Position numbers and translations under genes: made by a program. Source: Negadavirga shengliensis (GTDB taxonomy: Bacteria > Bacteroidota > Bacteroidia > Cytophagales > Cyclobacteriaceae). From it: DNA of 64,000 nt. The notes below the pieces were generated by a model that was not told the DNA's origin, did no database searches, and was given only the letters and a program-made list of their open reading frames with translations. Where the stretch lies: positions 62,001-126,000 of the forward strand of contig NZ_JBHSJJ010000011.1 in the NCBI RefSeq assembly GCF_042652345.1, read 5' to 3'. Position 1 is the first letter of the stretch; each line of letters begins with the position of its first letter. This document shows, in pieces, positions 9,238-18,735 of the stretch.

Positions 9238-10557
9238 TCAAAGCAGCAACCACCTCAGCACCGCAATCACGATGCCCACCAAGCCCCCCACCACGGCGCC
9301 GTTCAGCCGGATATATTGCAGGTCGTCGCCCACCTTGTCCTTGATCTGCTGCATCATGCCATGGTCATCCAGTCTGCCAAGGCTGCTGCGGACAATATTG
9401 CCCAGTTCAGGGTGGTACTTGTCCACCAGTTTTTCCAGGGATTCCTTCAGCCAGGCGTCCAATTTTGCCTGGGCCTCCGGGTCTCCCTTGAGTTCATCCA
9501 AAAACCTGACCAGCTGCCGTTTGACCAATTCCATAAAGGGCGTGCGCGCGTGGGACAATTGACCTTCCAGCGTGTTTTTTAACTTATAAAGCATGTCCTG
9601 GATAATGACCCTGGCCGTGTCATTGAGGATAAAATTATGTTTTAACTGCTCTACATAACTTACCGCCTGCTCTTCCCCGGACTCAAGGGCATTGGCAAAT
9701 TCCAACAGGTATTGGTCCAGCTTTTGGCGTACCGGATGTTGCGGGTCATTCTTGGTTTCCCCCATCAACACCAGCGCAAGATCCAGCAAGCGGTCAGTCA
9801 ACAAATCCAGGTCTATTCCGCCCGTTCTTTTACCAAGCCAAATGGCTGATTTTTTGATCCAATCCTTCTGGGCGTACTCCTCCACCGCGGCTTTCAGTTT
9901 TTTGTACACCAGTTTTCTGGTATCCGGTTCTTCTATGGATTTGGAGATTTCCCCAATGGCCATTTCCAGAATCTCATGGTGTTTTTTCTGTCCCACTGCT
10001 TCTTTCAGCCAACTGCCCAAAGGCCCGGCTATGTCCAGATCCTGGATTTGGTCTTTCAGCAGCTTCTGCAACAGCACGGCCATTTTGGGATGGTCCAGGT
10101 CCTCTGTAAAACGATAAAAAACCGTCCTGATAAAATCAAGTGTCCTGTCCATGTTATGGGGTTCCTCCAGCACCTGTACCACGTTTTTTGCGATCTCCAC
10201 GCCGGCAAGCTTCTCTCTAAGCATCTCCGGTGAAAGCCACTTGGTGGTGACCAACTCCACGATGCCCTCCGTCAGCTTGTCCCTGTTTTTGACGATAATA
10301 TTGGTATGCCGCCTCACCAAAGGAATGGGGATTTCATAAAACAGGGCGCTGACGGCAAACCAATCCGCAAGCCCGCCGATGGTGCCCGCCTCGAAGCCAG
10401 TGGCCAGGATTCTCCAGAACGGCCCTGCCAAAAGATCAAAATGCATGGCCGCTTCCAGCAGCAAAAAACCTGCGATGGCACAAATCAGGGATATATGACC
10501 TATTCTGCTTTTCAATTTGTCGTTGCAATGCTTGTGATGTATTTCCCAACCGTTCAA
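9238..10557 (-). CDS. DUF445 family membrane-anchored protein
   Basis: Full-length DUF445 (YjiN-like) protein of 439 aa. An N-terminal hydrophobic stretch (about 20-45, HISLICAIAGFLLLEAAMHF) precedes the family motif GFEAGTIGGLADWFAVSALFYEIPIPLVRRHTNI. A long helical region follows, and a C-terminal membrane helix closes it (NGAVVGGLVGIVIAVLRWLLL). The family is widespread and its biochemical role is unsettled. The first residues (MNGWEIHHKHCNDKLKSRIG) are unusual and the real start may be a few codons later. Part of its sequence and upstream DNA recur at 7412-7948. Confidence 0.9.
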   Translation of the reverse strand: MNGWEIHHKHCNDKLKSRIGHISLICAIAGFLLLEAAMHFDLLAGPFWRILATGFEAGTIGGLADWFAVSALFYEIPIPLVRRHTNIIVKNRDKLTEGIVELVTTKWLSPEMLREKLAGVEIAKNVVQVLEEPHNMDRTLDFIRTVFYRFTEDLDHPKMAVLLQKLLKDQIQDLDIAGPLGSWLKEAVGQKKHHEILEMAIGEISKSIEEPDTRKLVYKKLKAAVEEYAQKDWIKKSAIWLGKRTGGIDLDLLTDRLLDLALVLMGETKNDPQHPVRQKLDQYLLEFANALESGEEQAVSYVEQLKHNFILNDTARVIIQDMLYKLKNTLEGQLSHARTPFMELVKRQLVRFLDELKGDPEAQAKLDAWLKESLEKLVDKYHPELGNIVRSSLGRLDDHGMMQQIKDKVGDDLQYIRLNGAVVGGLVGIVIAVLRWLLL

Positions 10558-10729
10558 ATTTCAGACCATGGTTGCTGAATAGAGGAACTTAGAAATCTTA
10601 GCCCGCCATTTCCGGAAGAAATGTTAGCGGCTTACCTGTACGCTTATGGGGAAAGCTTGAAAATATGAGATTGGGTTGCCGCGGGGCATTTAGCCGTTGT
10701 TTACCTCATCATGGACAGTTCACAATTCC

Positions 10730-11467
10730 TTACTTTCCCGACTTGTTCCTCACATAAATCAGCTTGAACCTTCCTTTTTGGTTTTCCCGCTCCTCCACTT
10801 CAAATTTATTAATGGATTTGATCAAGGGCGTAAGTTTTTGAAAGCCATAATTTCGGGAATCAAAATTGGGCTGCTTCTTTTGAAGCAAATTGCCTACTTC
10901 TCCCAAAAAAGCCCAGCCGTCATCATCGGCCAAGTCCGATACCGTACTGGAGATCAAACGGATAAGTTTCGGATTGATTTTGTCTACCTGTGGACGACCG
11001 GTTCTCTTCTCTTTGGTCTCCTCATCACTGTCCTGCCCCAGGATTTCCAAATAGATGAATTTGTCGCAGGCCACGATAAATGGATCCGGGGTTTTCTTTT
11101 CCCCCATGCCCAGCACCAACATCCCCGCTTCTCTCAGGCGGGTGGCCAATTTGGTAAAATCACTGTCACTGGACACCAAACAGAATCCGTTTACCTTTTC
11201 CGAATATAAAATATCCATGGCATCGATGATCATGGCGGAGTCTGTCGCGTTCTTTCCTGTGGTGTAGCCATATTGTTGGATGGGATTGATGGCATTTTCC
11301 AACAATAGGTTCTTCCATTTACCCAGCTGGGGCCTGGTCCAGTCGCCATAAATACGCTTGATGGTAGGGTTACCGTATTTGGCGATCTCTTCCATCATTT
11401 CCTTGACATTGTGGGAAGGGACATTATCCGCATCTATCAATACGGCTATTTTTATATCTGTTTGCAT
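10730..11467 (-). CDS. NYN-domain RNase-like protein with OST-HTH/LOTUS domain
   Basis: Protein of 245 aa. The N-terminal NYN/PIN-like nuclease domain (about 1-145) shows IAVLIDADNVPS, an acidic DSAMIIDAMDIL stretch and the FCLVSSDSDFTKLATRLREAG motif typical of LabA/DUF88 proteins. A C-terminal OST-HTH (LOTUS) domain follows (about 165-240; WAFLGEVGNLLQKKQPNFDS, YGFQKLTPLIKSINKFEVEE). In other bacteria such proteins are thought to bind or cleave RNA. It is a single gene with no operon partner. The acidic residues expected for metal binding are present. Confidence 0.92.
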   Translation of the reverse strand: MQTDIKIAVLIDADNVPSHNVKEMMEEIAKYGNPTIKRIYGDWTRPQLGKWKNLLLENAINPIQQYGYTTGKNATDSAMIIDAMDILYSEKVNGFCLVSSDSDFTKLATRLREAGMLVLGMGEKKTPDPFIVACDKFIYLEILGQDSDEETKEKRTGRPQVDKINPKLIRLISSTVSDLADDDGWAFLGEVGNLLQKKQPNFDSRNYGFQKLTPLIKSINKFEVEERENQKGRFKLIYVRNKSGK

Positions 11468-11603
11468 AAGTGATTGCTCGGATAAATGTAAAAATCCAGT
11501 TCTGTTCTAAAAATAGCGCTATTATTCTATAATTGAAACCAACATAGTAAATACCGTCCCTTATCCCGGTTTCTCGTAGGGCTGATGATGTCCATTATAT
11601 TTC

Positions 11604-11611
11604 TATCTTTG
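11604..11611 (+). promoter_or_regulatory. Probable -7 box (TATCTTTG) for the GH20 gene
   Basis: TATCTTTG matches TAnnTTTG and lies 28 bases before the GH20 start codon. No clear -33 TTG is seen at the usual spacing. Confidence 0.4.
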
Positions 11612-11639
11612 ATATCCAAAAATCCAAATCGAATAACCT

Positions 11640-13217
11640 ATGAAAAAATATTTTTACCTGTTTTGTTGGATGATGGCCGTGGCCGGTCCTGTTTTTCCCC
11701 AAAAAACCCCTCCTATTATCCCCCTCCCCCACACGTATGGTTTATCAGAGGGAGAATTTATACTGGATGAAAATGTCGGCATCATCGCTGAAAAAGGGCT
11801 GGCGACGGAAGGACATTATTTGCAGAAGGAATTGTTCCGGCTGGCTTCCCTGACCCTGTCAACCGGAAAGCAACAAGACAACAATGTCATTCACCTGATG
11901 ATAGACCGCGGGGTGCAGAAAGGTTATGAATTGATTGTTCAGAATGACCGCATCGAAATCAAAGCAGGGGATAACACGGGGGTTTTTTATGGAATCATTT
12001 CCCTCTTGCAGCTCATACAGGCATCAGACAAGGAAGAGGGTGTTTATACACTGCAAACTTGGTCCATCCAGGACCAACCTGCTTATGATTGGAGAGGATT
12101 GATGCTTGATGAATCCAGGCATTTTTTTGGGGTGCGAAAGGTCAAACAAATCCTGGATTGGATGGCTTATTACAAACTGAATAAATTCCACTGGCATCTT
12201 ACCGATGCCCCGGGGTGGCGGCTGGAAATCAAGCAATTCCCTAAACTGGCCCTTGTGGGTGGTGTGGGTAACCATACGGATCCCTATGCGCCCGCTTCTT
12301 ACTATACCCAGGAAGAAATCCACGACATTGTAAGGTATGCCGAAGAAAGGAAAATAGAAATCATCCCGGAGATTGACATGCCCGGCCATGCCACGGCTGC
12401 CAACAGGGCTTATCCGGAGTACAGCGGGGGAGGTTCGGAGCGGTATCCCGAGTTTACTTTCCATCCGGGTAAAGAAGAAACTTATCATTACCTCAGCAAT
12501 ATCCTTAAAGAAGTTGACACGATGTTCCCCAGCAATCTCATCCATCTGGGTGGGGATGAAGTGAGTTTCGGCAATGAAAGGTGGCCCAATGATCCGGAGG
12601 TTAAAAAGCTGATGGCCAAGGAAAACCTAAAGGATTTAAAAGCTGTGGAGGATTATTTTTTCCAAAGAATGGCAGATTCCCTGTTTGTACGCGGCAACAA
12701 AGTCTTGGCGTGGGACGAAATGGCCGGAGCCAGCCTGCCAAAAGACAAAAGTGTGATGCTCTGGTGGAGGCATGACAAAGAGGAGCAACTCCATCTTGCC
12801 CTGGAAAACGGTTATCCTACGGTAATTTGTCCAAGAATCCCTTTTTATTTTGATTTTGTACAGGAAGAAAGCCATCAATTTGGCAGAAAATGGGACGGTG
12901 CCTACAGTCCCTTGCAGGCGGTTTACGAATTTGATGTAGAAAAATTCAATGTCAAACCCGAACAGGAAAACCTCATCCTGGGTTTACAGGCCAATGTATG
13001 GACAGAAACCATTCACAATGAAAACAGGCTGGATTACATGCTTTTCCCCCGGATAGCCGCGTTGTCTGAAGCGGCATGGACTTTACCGGAACACCGCGGT
13101 TTTAGGGAATTTATGGACCGATTGCCACGACATCTGGAACTTTACCAAACGCAGGGATTGTACTTCTATCATCCCACAGACGGGGAGTTTCATCCCGAAC
13201 CCATCTACCGGCCTTAA
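11640..13217 (+). CDS. GH20 beta-N-acetylhexosaminidase
   Basis: Exported glycoside hydrolase family 20 enzyme of 525 aa that removes terminal GlcNAc/GalNAc from glycans. A signal peptide (MKKYFYLFCWMMAVAGPVFP) precedes a GH20b-type N-terminal domain (about 22-145). The catalytic barrel begins at YDWRGLMLDESRHFFGVRKV. Diagnostic motifs are KLNKFHWHLTDAPGWRLEIK, IEIIPEIDMPGHA and HLGGDEVSF near residue 305, whose Asp-Glu pair is the substrate-assisted catalytic dyad. The late aromatic residues of the site (NVWTETI, MLFPRIAALSEAAW) are also present, so the enzyme appears complete. It is monocistronic and converges on the Usp gene downstream. Confidence 0.96.
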   Translation: MKKYFYLFCWMMAVAGPVFPQKTPPIIPLPHTYGLSEGEFILDENVGIIAEKGLATEGHYLQKELFRLASLTLSTGKQQDNNVIHLMIDRGVQKGYELIVQNDRIEIKAGDNTGVFYGIISLLQLIQASDKEEGVYTLQTWSIQDQPAYDWRGLMLDESRHFFGVRKVKQILDWMAYYKLNKFHWHLTDAPGWRLEIKQFPKLALVGGVGNHTDPYAPASYYTQEEIHDIVRYAEERKIEIIPEIDMPGHATAANRAYPEYSGGGSERYPEFTFHPGKEETYHYLSNILKEVDTMFPSNLIHLGGDEVSFGNERWPNDPEVKKLMAKENLKDLKAVEDYFFQRMADSLFVRGNKVLAWDEMAGASLPKDKSVMLWWRHDKEEQLHLALENGYPTVICPRIPFYFDFVQEESHQFGRKWDGAYSPLQAVYEFDVEKFNVKPEQENLILGLQANVWTETIHNENRLDYMLFPRIAALSEAAWTLPEHRGFREFMDRLPRHLELYQTQGLYFYHPTDGEFHPEPIYRP

Positions 13218-13251
13218 AATATCTCCTTGGATCCCTCATGGGAGTGCTTCC

Positions 13252-14112
13252 CTATTTCACTACCAATACCGGCAAGTGCTTATCATGGGCAATGAGTCTT
13301 TCTGCCACGGAACCGATCAGCAGATCATCGTCATCGGATTTGCCCTTGTTCCCTACCACAATCAAATGAGCTCCCTGACGAACAGCATAATTATAAATAT
13401 CCATGCTTATGGGGACCTCCTTATCCTCAAGAATCTCCATCTTCGCATCCATGCCGGTTTTCTTTTGCAGTTTGTGGTAATTGGTTTCAGCTTTTTTCCG
13501 TAATCCTTTTTGCAGCTCAGATTTGTTCCCGATATAAGGGAAATACTGTACACCCACCTTGAGCACATGTACCGGCAATATCCTTGCACCGGTTTTTCCG
13601 GCTATGATTTCGGTGACCTCCACACATCGCGGGGTATAATCCGAGAAGTCCAGTGCCAACACCAACTTGCCAAAAGAAGGGTGCGAAGTTTCGGGAACGA
13701 AAAGCGTGTTGCTGGAAGTGAGCCTGACCACTTTGCTGCTGAAGATTCCCGATCCCTGATGCCATGATTTTTTCCCAAAAAGAACCAGGTCAAATCCTTG
13801 CTCATCCACCCAATCAATCATCTGATCCAGCTTACCACCTGTATATACATGGACATGGATGGTGGATTTTTTTTGGCCAAAAACTTTTTCTACCAAATCG
13901 TATAGTTCCTCTTCCAACGCTTCTTCCAGGGACTGTTCCAAGCTCGGAAGCATGGCGCTTATATCTGTGGGCAGTTCTTCCATTGCGACAAAGTGGACCA
14001 AGGTCAGTGATTCAAAATCAAATACATCATCCAACTTTTTTATGTAGCGGAGAAGCAGTTCATCCATTCCCGATAGGTCAACAAATAGCCCTATGTGTTT
14101 CAGTTCCTTCAT
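13252..14112 (-). CDS. Tandem universal stress protein (UspA family)
   Basis: 286 aa with two Usp domains (about 1-140 and 150-286). The second carries the ATP-binding type signature GAHLIVVGNKGKSDDDDLLIGSVAERLIAHDKHLPVLVV; the first is more divergent (FDLVLFGKKSWHQGSGIFSSKVVRLTSSNTLFVPE). Its start overlaps the stop of the BCCT transporter gene by an ATGA, so translation is coupled. A Usp protein placed directly after a transporter often regulates it or accompanies stress-related solute uptake; here that is inference from position. Confidence 0.93.
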   Translation of the reverse strand: MKELKHIGLFVDLSGMDELLLRYIKKLDDVFDFESLTLVHFVAMEELPTDISAMLPSLEQSLEEALEEELYDLVEKVFGQKKSTIHVHVYTGGKLDQMIDWVDEQGFDLVLFGKKSWHQGSGIFSSKVVRLTSSNTLFVPETSHPSFGKLVLALDFSDYTPRCVEVTEIIAGKTGARILPVHVLKVGVQYFPYIGNKSELQKGLRKKAETNYHKLQKKTGMDAKMEILEDKEVPISMDIYNYAVRQGAHLIVVGNKGKSDDDDLLIGSVAERLIAHDKHLPVLVVK

Positions 14113-15722
14113 GGCTTTTTCTTTTGTTCAAGCTTTTTCAAAATAACTTCGGACAAGCGTTTTTCATAAGATTTCCTGTCAACATCCTCATCAAATTGCC
14201 TCAAACGGGCGTATTCTTTTTGAAGACCTCTGAAAAGGGAGTAACACATGACCACCAAAACAAATAGAAAGGGAAGCCCTGTGGTAATGGCGGCCGTCTG
14301 CAAAGCCGTCAACCCTCCACCGATCAACAGCACCGCTGCCACTCCGCCCTCGGCTGTAGCCCAAAAAACCCGCTGGCTCACAGGGGAATCCAGTTTGCCT
14401 CCGGCCGTGATGCTGTCGATCACCAAGGATCCAGAGTCAGAAGAAGTGACAAAAAAACTGGTAACCAGCAAAATCCCGATCACAGACCCCAGCGTGCTTA
14501 AAGGGAAATTTTCAAAAAAGACAAACAAGGCCGTGGATTCGTCGGCCTTGATTCTCAACGCCAATTCATGCTCCGGCGTAACTTGTGAAGCGCTTTCCTG
14601 CATATCCAAAAAAATGGCCGATCCGCCCAAAGCGGTAAGCCAAAGAAAAGTCAGCGCGGTAGGCACCAATAATACACCAAATATAAATTCCCGTATGGTT
14701 CTGCCTTTGGACACCCTGGCGATAAACATCCCCACAAAGGGTGACCAGGAAATCCACCATGCCCAATAAAACACGGTCCAGTCTCCCTGCCAGCCATTGT
14801 CCCTGTAGGCTTCTGTCCAAGAAGACACGTGCAGAATATTATCCAGATAATTGCCAATATTTTGTACAAGAGAACGGAAAATAAATAAAGAAGGTCCCAC
14901 AATCAAAACAAAGACCAACAGGATGGCTGCAATACGCACATTCCATTCACTCAAAAATTTCACTCCTTTATCAATTCCGGAAACAACAGAAATTGTTGCT
15001 ATCAGCGTAATGCCGGCGATCAGCAATACCTGGACCGTCACGGTATTGGGCAGGCCAAAAAGATAGTACAACCCTCCGCTGACCTGTTTCACCCCCAGCC
15101 CAAGAGAAGTTGCCAATCCAAACAAGGTGGCCAAAACAGCGAGGACATCAATGACGTCTCCCATCCAACCGTTTGTTCTTTCCCCCAGAAGAGGCTGAAA
15201 CACCGACCTGATGGTAAGCGGCAGCTTCCTGTTATAAGCAAAAAAGGCCAATGACAAAGCCACCACGGCATAGATGGCCCAGGCATGAAATCCCCAATGA
15301 AGAAAAGTGAGGTTCATGGCCCTTTCGGCGGAAGCTACCGTAAACGGTTCACCGTACGGAGGACTTGCGTAATGGTTTACCGGCTCCGCTACCCCCCAAA
15401 ACAGCAAGCCAATACCCATTCCCGCGCTGAACAACATCGCAAACCATGAGCCCGTGGAAAATTCTGGCTCGGCATCTTTTCCTCCCAACCTTACTTTTCC
15501 ATACTTGCTAAAACCCAAGTAGAAACAAAAAACTATGAAAGCATTGACAGCGATGATAAAAACCCATCCGGCGTTTGCAGTCACATATCCTTTTAATTCT
15601 TCAAATACAACAGCCATCGGTTCACCCACCATCAAGGTGACCGCAATAAAAGAAACGATCAGGATAACGGATGGCCAAAATACGGGTGGGTGGATATCAA
15701 AATATCGGTTCTTTGTCTGCAT
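14109..15722 (-). CDS. BCCT-family (betaine/choline/carnitine-type) transporter
   Basis: Inner-membrane secondary transporter of 537 aa with about 12 predicted helices. The BCCT signature is clear: the glycine-rich SAGMGIGLLFWGVAEPVNHYASPP segment, and helix 8 with the aromatic box FYWAWWISWSPFVGMFIARVSKGRTIREF. The C-terminal tail is charged (DEDVDRKSYEKRLSEVILKKLEQKKKP), as in osmoregulated members. Substrate (glycine betaine, choline or carnitine) cannot be resolved from the sequence. It lies between a porin-like gene and a Usp gene on the same strand, which fits a three-gene osmolyte-uptake operon. Confidence 0.95.
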   Translation of the reverse strand: MQTKNRYFDIHPPVFWPSVILIVSFIAVTLMVGEPMAVVFEELKGYVTANAGWVFIIAVNAFIVFCFYLGFSKYGKVRLGGKDAEPEFSTGSWFAMLFSAGMGIGLLFWGVAEPVNHYASPPYGEPFTVASAERAMNLTFLHWGFHAWAIYAVVALSLAFFAYNRKLPLTIRSVFQPLLGERTNGWMGDVIDVLAVLATLFGLATSLGLGVKQVSGGLYYLFGLPNTVTVQVLLIAGITLIATISVVSGIDKGVKFLSEWNVRIAAILLVFVLIVGPSLFIFRSLVQNIGNYLDNILHVSSWTEAYRDNGWQGDWTVFYWAWWISWSPFVGMFIARVSKGRTIREFIFGVLLVPTALTFLWLTALGGSAIFLDMQESASQVTPEHELALRIKADESTALFVFFENFPLSTLGSVIGILLVTSFFVTSSDSGSLVIDSITAGGKLDSPVSQRVFWATAEGGVAAVLLIGGGLTALQTAAITTGLPFLFVLVVMCYSLFRGLQKEYARLRQFDEDVDRKSYEKRLSEVILKKLEQKKKP

Positions 15723-15781
15723 ACAATAGGTTTTTCATTGATCACCTGTTACCACGTGTTTGTGCAACAACAGGCATTGTT

Positions 15782-17113
15782 TTAGAAATAATAACCCAAA
15801 TTGATATTCAAGCGGGCATTCCATCCCGGGTGCGGGTCCAGGGGATTTTGGGTTGAAACAGGTTCTCTATAATCCACTCCCCTTCCTGTACCCAGTGCAT
15901 TTCCTCCAAAAGCATCTGTGATCCAGGGGTGGTTGTATCCCATCGCCACGTCAAAGTAGCTATAGATATGTCCGGCTGTCACCAAAGCACCAAAGACGTT
16001 TTGCTGGGATTTCCGGTAATGACGCCTGTCGTCCGGCAAATCCAACCTATCCAGTTTCTGCATGAGTGTATAGTCATTATACAACTGGATGTGACTGACA
16101 GGGCCCCAATTTACCGGAATGTTGTAAGCCAACCCCAACACGTACAGTACCCCTTCCATGGCCACATCGTAAGTTCCAAACCCATATGCACCCATTTGAA
16201 CCACATTCAACCGGACGTTGTCATCGTTTCTGACGTCTTTGTATCGATAATAAATCGTCTCCGCTTTCAGATTCCATTTTCGCCAATTGGTTTGATAATG
16301 GACAGCCATAGCCCGTTGATGGCCACGATGCCTGGTGATGAGATTATATACTTCATGCTGCTGATAGGAGGCGCCCAACTCTGAATCTTCCCACTTTCTG
16401 GCGATCCTAAGATTTATTTGATGACGTTCCAGATTGTTGTTGCCCGGTACGGGTACCACATCATAAGAATAGCGTGCGGTAGAAAATGCCCCAAAACCGG
16501 ATTCACTGGTACCTCTGGGTTCGGAAAGCAAGAAATAAGCCAGGTTGAAACGCCAATGGTCCAACTCATGGGTTAAATTAAACCCCATCTGATGATCGTC
16601 TTCCAATCCCAGGTAATACGGTAACTGAAACCACCAGCTGTGCGAGGCATAAGTCAGCAGTCCAAACGGAACTTGGGTGATGCCAAGCTGTAAATTGGTC
16701 TGTTCGTTGAACCGATAACCTATCCAGCCATATTTTATAAAGTTGGCATTAAAAGTAGGATAAAAACGGTATTCAAAAGAAAACTGCAAGCCCTGGCTGT
16801 AGGCGTCTACATTTACCCTCCAGGTATCCCAGGTCCATTCATTTCGCAGTGCTGTTCCTAATGGAAATGTCTGCCCTTCAAAATAAGCGTATATGGCGTT
16901 TAGTCGAAATGCACCACCTACCCTTACCCAGGTTGTATCGTTCTCCAATTCCCCCACAGGCACATTTACAAACTCCAATGTGGATTTTTCCTTTCCATAA
17001 TCGTATCCGAGATAAAAAGGCAAGGATGCGGGTTTCCTTTTTAAGGAATCTTCCCTTGCTTCATCCCAGTTCAAAATTGCAGGAACTAATAATAAAAAAA
17101 ATTCGATATTCAT
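15782..17113 (-). CDS. Outer-membrane porin-like beta-barrel protein
   Basis: 443 aa, rich in aromatic residues and alternating strands, ending in ARLNINLGYYF with a terminal Phe, the usual end of an outer-membrane barrel. Segments such as FKYGWIGYRFNEQTNLQLGITQVPFG resemble the phosphate-/carbohydrate-selective porin groups. The N-terminus has a short hydrophobic stretch (MNIEFFLLLVPAIL) that may be a clipped signal peptide; an upstream alternative start was not found. The BCCT transporter starts 59 bp downstream, so the barrel may pass the osmolyte across the outer membrane. Confidence 0.8.
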   Translation of the reverse strand: MNIEFFLLLVPAILNWDEAREDSLKRKPASLPFYLGYDYGKEKSTLEFVNVPVGELENDTTWVRVGGAFRLNAIYAYFEGQTFPLGTALRNEWTWDTWRVNVDAYSQGLQFSFEYRFYPTFNANFIKYGWIGYRFNEQTNLQLGITQVPFGLLTYASHSWWFQLPYYLGLEDDHQMGFNLTHELDHWRFNLAYFLLSEPRGTSESGFGAFSTARYSYDVVPVPGNNNLERHQINLRIARKWEDSELGASYQQHEVYNLITRHRGHQRAMAVHYQTNWRKWNLKAETIYYRYKDVRNDDNVRLNVVQMGAYGFGTYDVAMEGVLYVLGLAYNIPVNWGPVSHIQLYNDYTLMQKLDRLDLPDDRRHYRKSQQNVFGALVTAGHIYSYFDVAMGYNHPWITDAFGGNALGTGRGVDYREPVSTQNPLDPHPGWNARLNINLGYYF

Positions 17114-17390
17114 TTCAAATTTAATTTTACAAATTTGAATTATAACATTTCATTAAATTAACAAAAAAATGTTAAAATAAAATGCCATATGAATCATTTT
17201 CCACAGGTGTTTCCTTAAAGTAAAAAATGACCACGGCTCACTATCCCTTCATACCTGGTTAGAAACAATTAACCATCATTTACCAGCTGATTGAATTAGC
17301 GGGTTGTGTTGAGGAAAGTTTTAAAAAACACCATCTAATCAAAAATTTTAAGTAATTTCACTTTTTTAATCCAACAAAAATCACCGTCTG

Positions 17391-18248
17391 ATGAAAAAAC
17401 GCCATTTGCTGTTGATATTTTTGGGGATGGCCCTTGCCTGCACTTCCCCTTCAAAAGAAGCTGAAAAAGAAATAGATATAAGCGATGGCTGGAGAAGCCT
17501 GTTCAATGGCAAAGACCTCGACGGATGGAAGATCAAAATTTCCAAGCACGACCTGAATGAAAATTATGCCAATACCTTCCGGGTAGAAGACGGACTGATG
17601 AAGGTGAGGTATGACGGTTACGAGGATTTTGACAGACAGTACGGTCATATTTTTTATGACGAATCCTTTTCCCACTATCTTTTTCGGGTGGAATACCGGT
17701 TTGTGGGTGAGCAGGCGCCGGGTGGTGAAGGCTGGGCTTTCAGGAATTCCGGCGTGATGCTGCATGGCCAGAACCCGGAGACCATGACCCAGGATCAGGA
17801 TTTTCCGATTTCCATTGAAGGGCAGCTGCTCGGGGGTGACGGGGAAAACCCAAGAACCACCAGCAATCTCTGTACGCCGGGCACGAATGTCGTCATCGAC
17901 GGGGAATTGTTCACACCGCATTGCCTGAATTCCAGTTCCAAAACCTACCATGGGGACCAATGGGTGGTGGCGGATTTCCTGGTATTGGGTGATTCCGTCA
18001 TCCACCACATCCTGGAGGGCGACACTGTCCTCACTTACCACCAACCGCAAATCGGCGGGGGCAACGTTTCCAACCATGACCCGGCCATAAAACAGGATAG
18101 CCGACTGATATCAGAGGGATACATTTCCCTGCAAAGCGAAAGCCATCCCATCGATTTCCGGCGGGTGGAAATTTTTGACCTTTCTGCTTATAAAGACGAT
18201 CAAAATGAGTTAAAAAAGGTTTTGGAAAAGCTGAAAAACCACCAATAA
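17391..18248 (+). CDS. DUF1080 (3-keto-disaccharide hydrolase type) lipoprotein
   Basis: Lipoprotein of 285 aa: the signal MKKRHLLLIFLGMALAC ends in a lipobox with Cys at residue 17. One concanavalin-like DUF1080 domain follows, with the family opening GWRSLFNGKDLDGWKIK and a GEGWAFRNSGVMLHGQNPET core. Family members are described as 3-keto-disaccharide hydrolases or carbohydrate-binding proteins in glycan metabolism. It is solitary, with no neighbouring dehydrogenase of the 3-keto pathway, so its substrate is unknown. Confidence 0.9.
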   Translation: MKKRHLLLIFLGMALACTSPSKEAEKEIDISDGWRSLFNGKDLDGWKIKISKHDLNENYANTFRVEDGLMKVRYDGYEDFDRQYGHIFYDESFSHYLFRVEYRFVGEQAPGGEGWAFRNSGVMLHGQNPETMTQDQDFPISIEGQLLGGDGENPRTTSNLCTPGTNVVIDGELFTPHCLNSSSKTYHGDQWVVADFLVLGDSVIHHILEGDTVLTYHQPQIGGGNVSNHDPAIKQDSRLISEGYISLQSESHPIDFRRVEIFDLSAYKDDQNELKKVLEKLKNHQ

Positions 18249-18290
18249 CCTGAGTTTCTAATTATTGAAGAAACTTTTAAATGGTGGTGA

Positions 18291-18534
18291 AGAGGCTGTC
18301 TCATAAGTAGATTGACCTGAATCTTGGTCAAATAATATCTCCCCCTTAGATCTATTTTACCAGGTGGGCATCCGAGGACTGAAACCTGAAAGGTTTTTTA
18401 ACCCTTTATCGGGCACTGTGGATGCTTTTTGGCTCAATTAAACCTGTCAGGTTTAACGCCTTTCAGGGATTACAATCCTCTAACCATAAATTATTTGGCA
18501 TAAAGATTTCGATTTTGACCTACGAGACAGCCTT
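18291..18534. mobile_element. MITE-like element with terminal inverted repeats
   Basis: The left end (AGAGGCTGTCTCATAAGT) and the reverse complement of the right end (CCAAGGCTGTCTCGTAGGT) share AGGCTGTCTC and most flanking bases, giving inverted repeats of about 18 bp around 244 bp. No coding frame lies inside. An internal palindrome TAAACCTGTCAGGTTTA sits at 18439-18455. This is the look of a non-autonomous element mobilised by a transposase elsewhere. Target-site duplications are not obvious. Confidence 0.6.
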
Positions 18535-18639
18535 GGAATTATTTTTATCCCATACATCATTTTCAGCATCAAACCCCTCCTCACCCTCTGTGTCCTCTGT
18601 GGTTATACCCAAGGATGAAAATCCCGGGACCGTACGGGC

Positions 18640-18735
18640 AAATGCAACAGGGTTTTGGCAGAGAACCAAGCAAAAACCCTGACAAAACCCCAATCGGAAT
18701 TGATAATTATATTGGTAATGTCAATCGATCTCAGG
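18640..18735 (+). repeat. Dispersed repeat, copy 2
   Basis: Matches 6401-6500 in inverted orientation, with shared blocks GAACCAAGCAAAAAC, GACAAAA and GTCAATCGA. It abuts the stop codon of the flavoprotein gene. Copy 2 lacks about 15 bases present in copy 1 after TTTTGGC. Confidence 0.6.
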
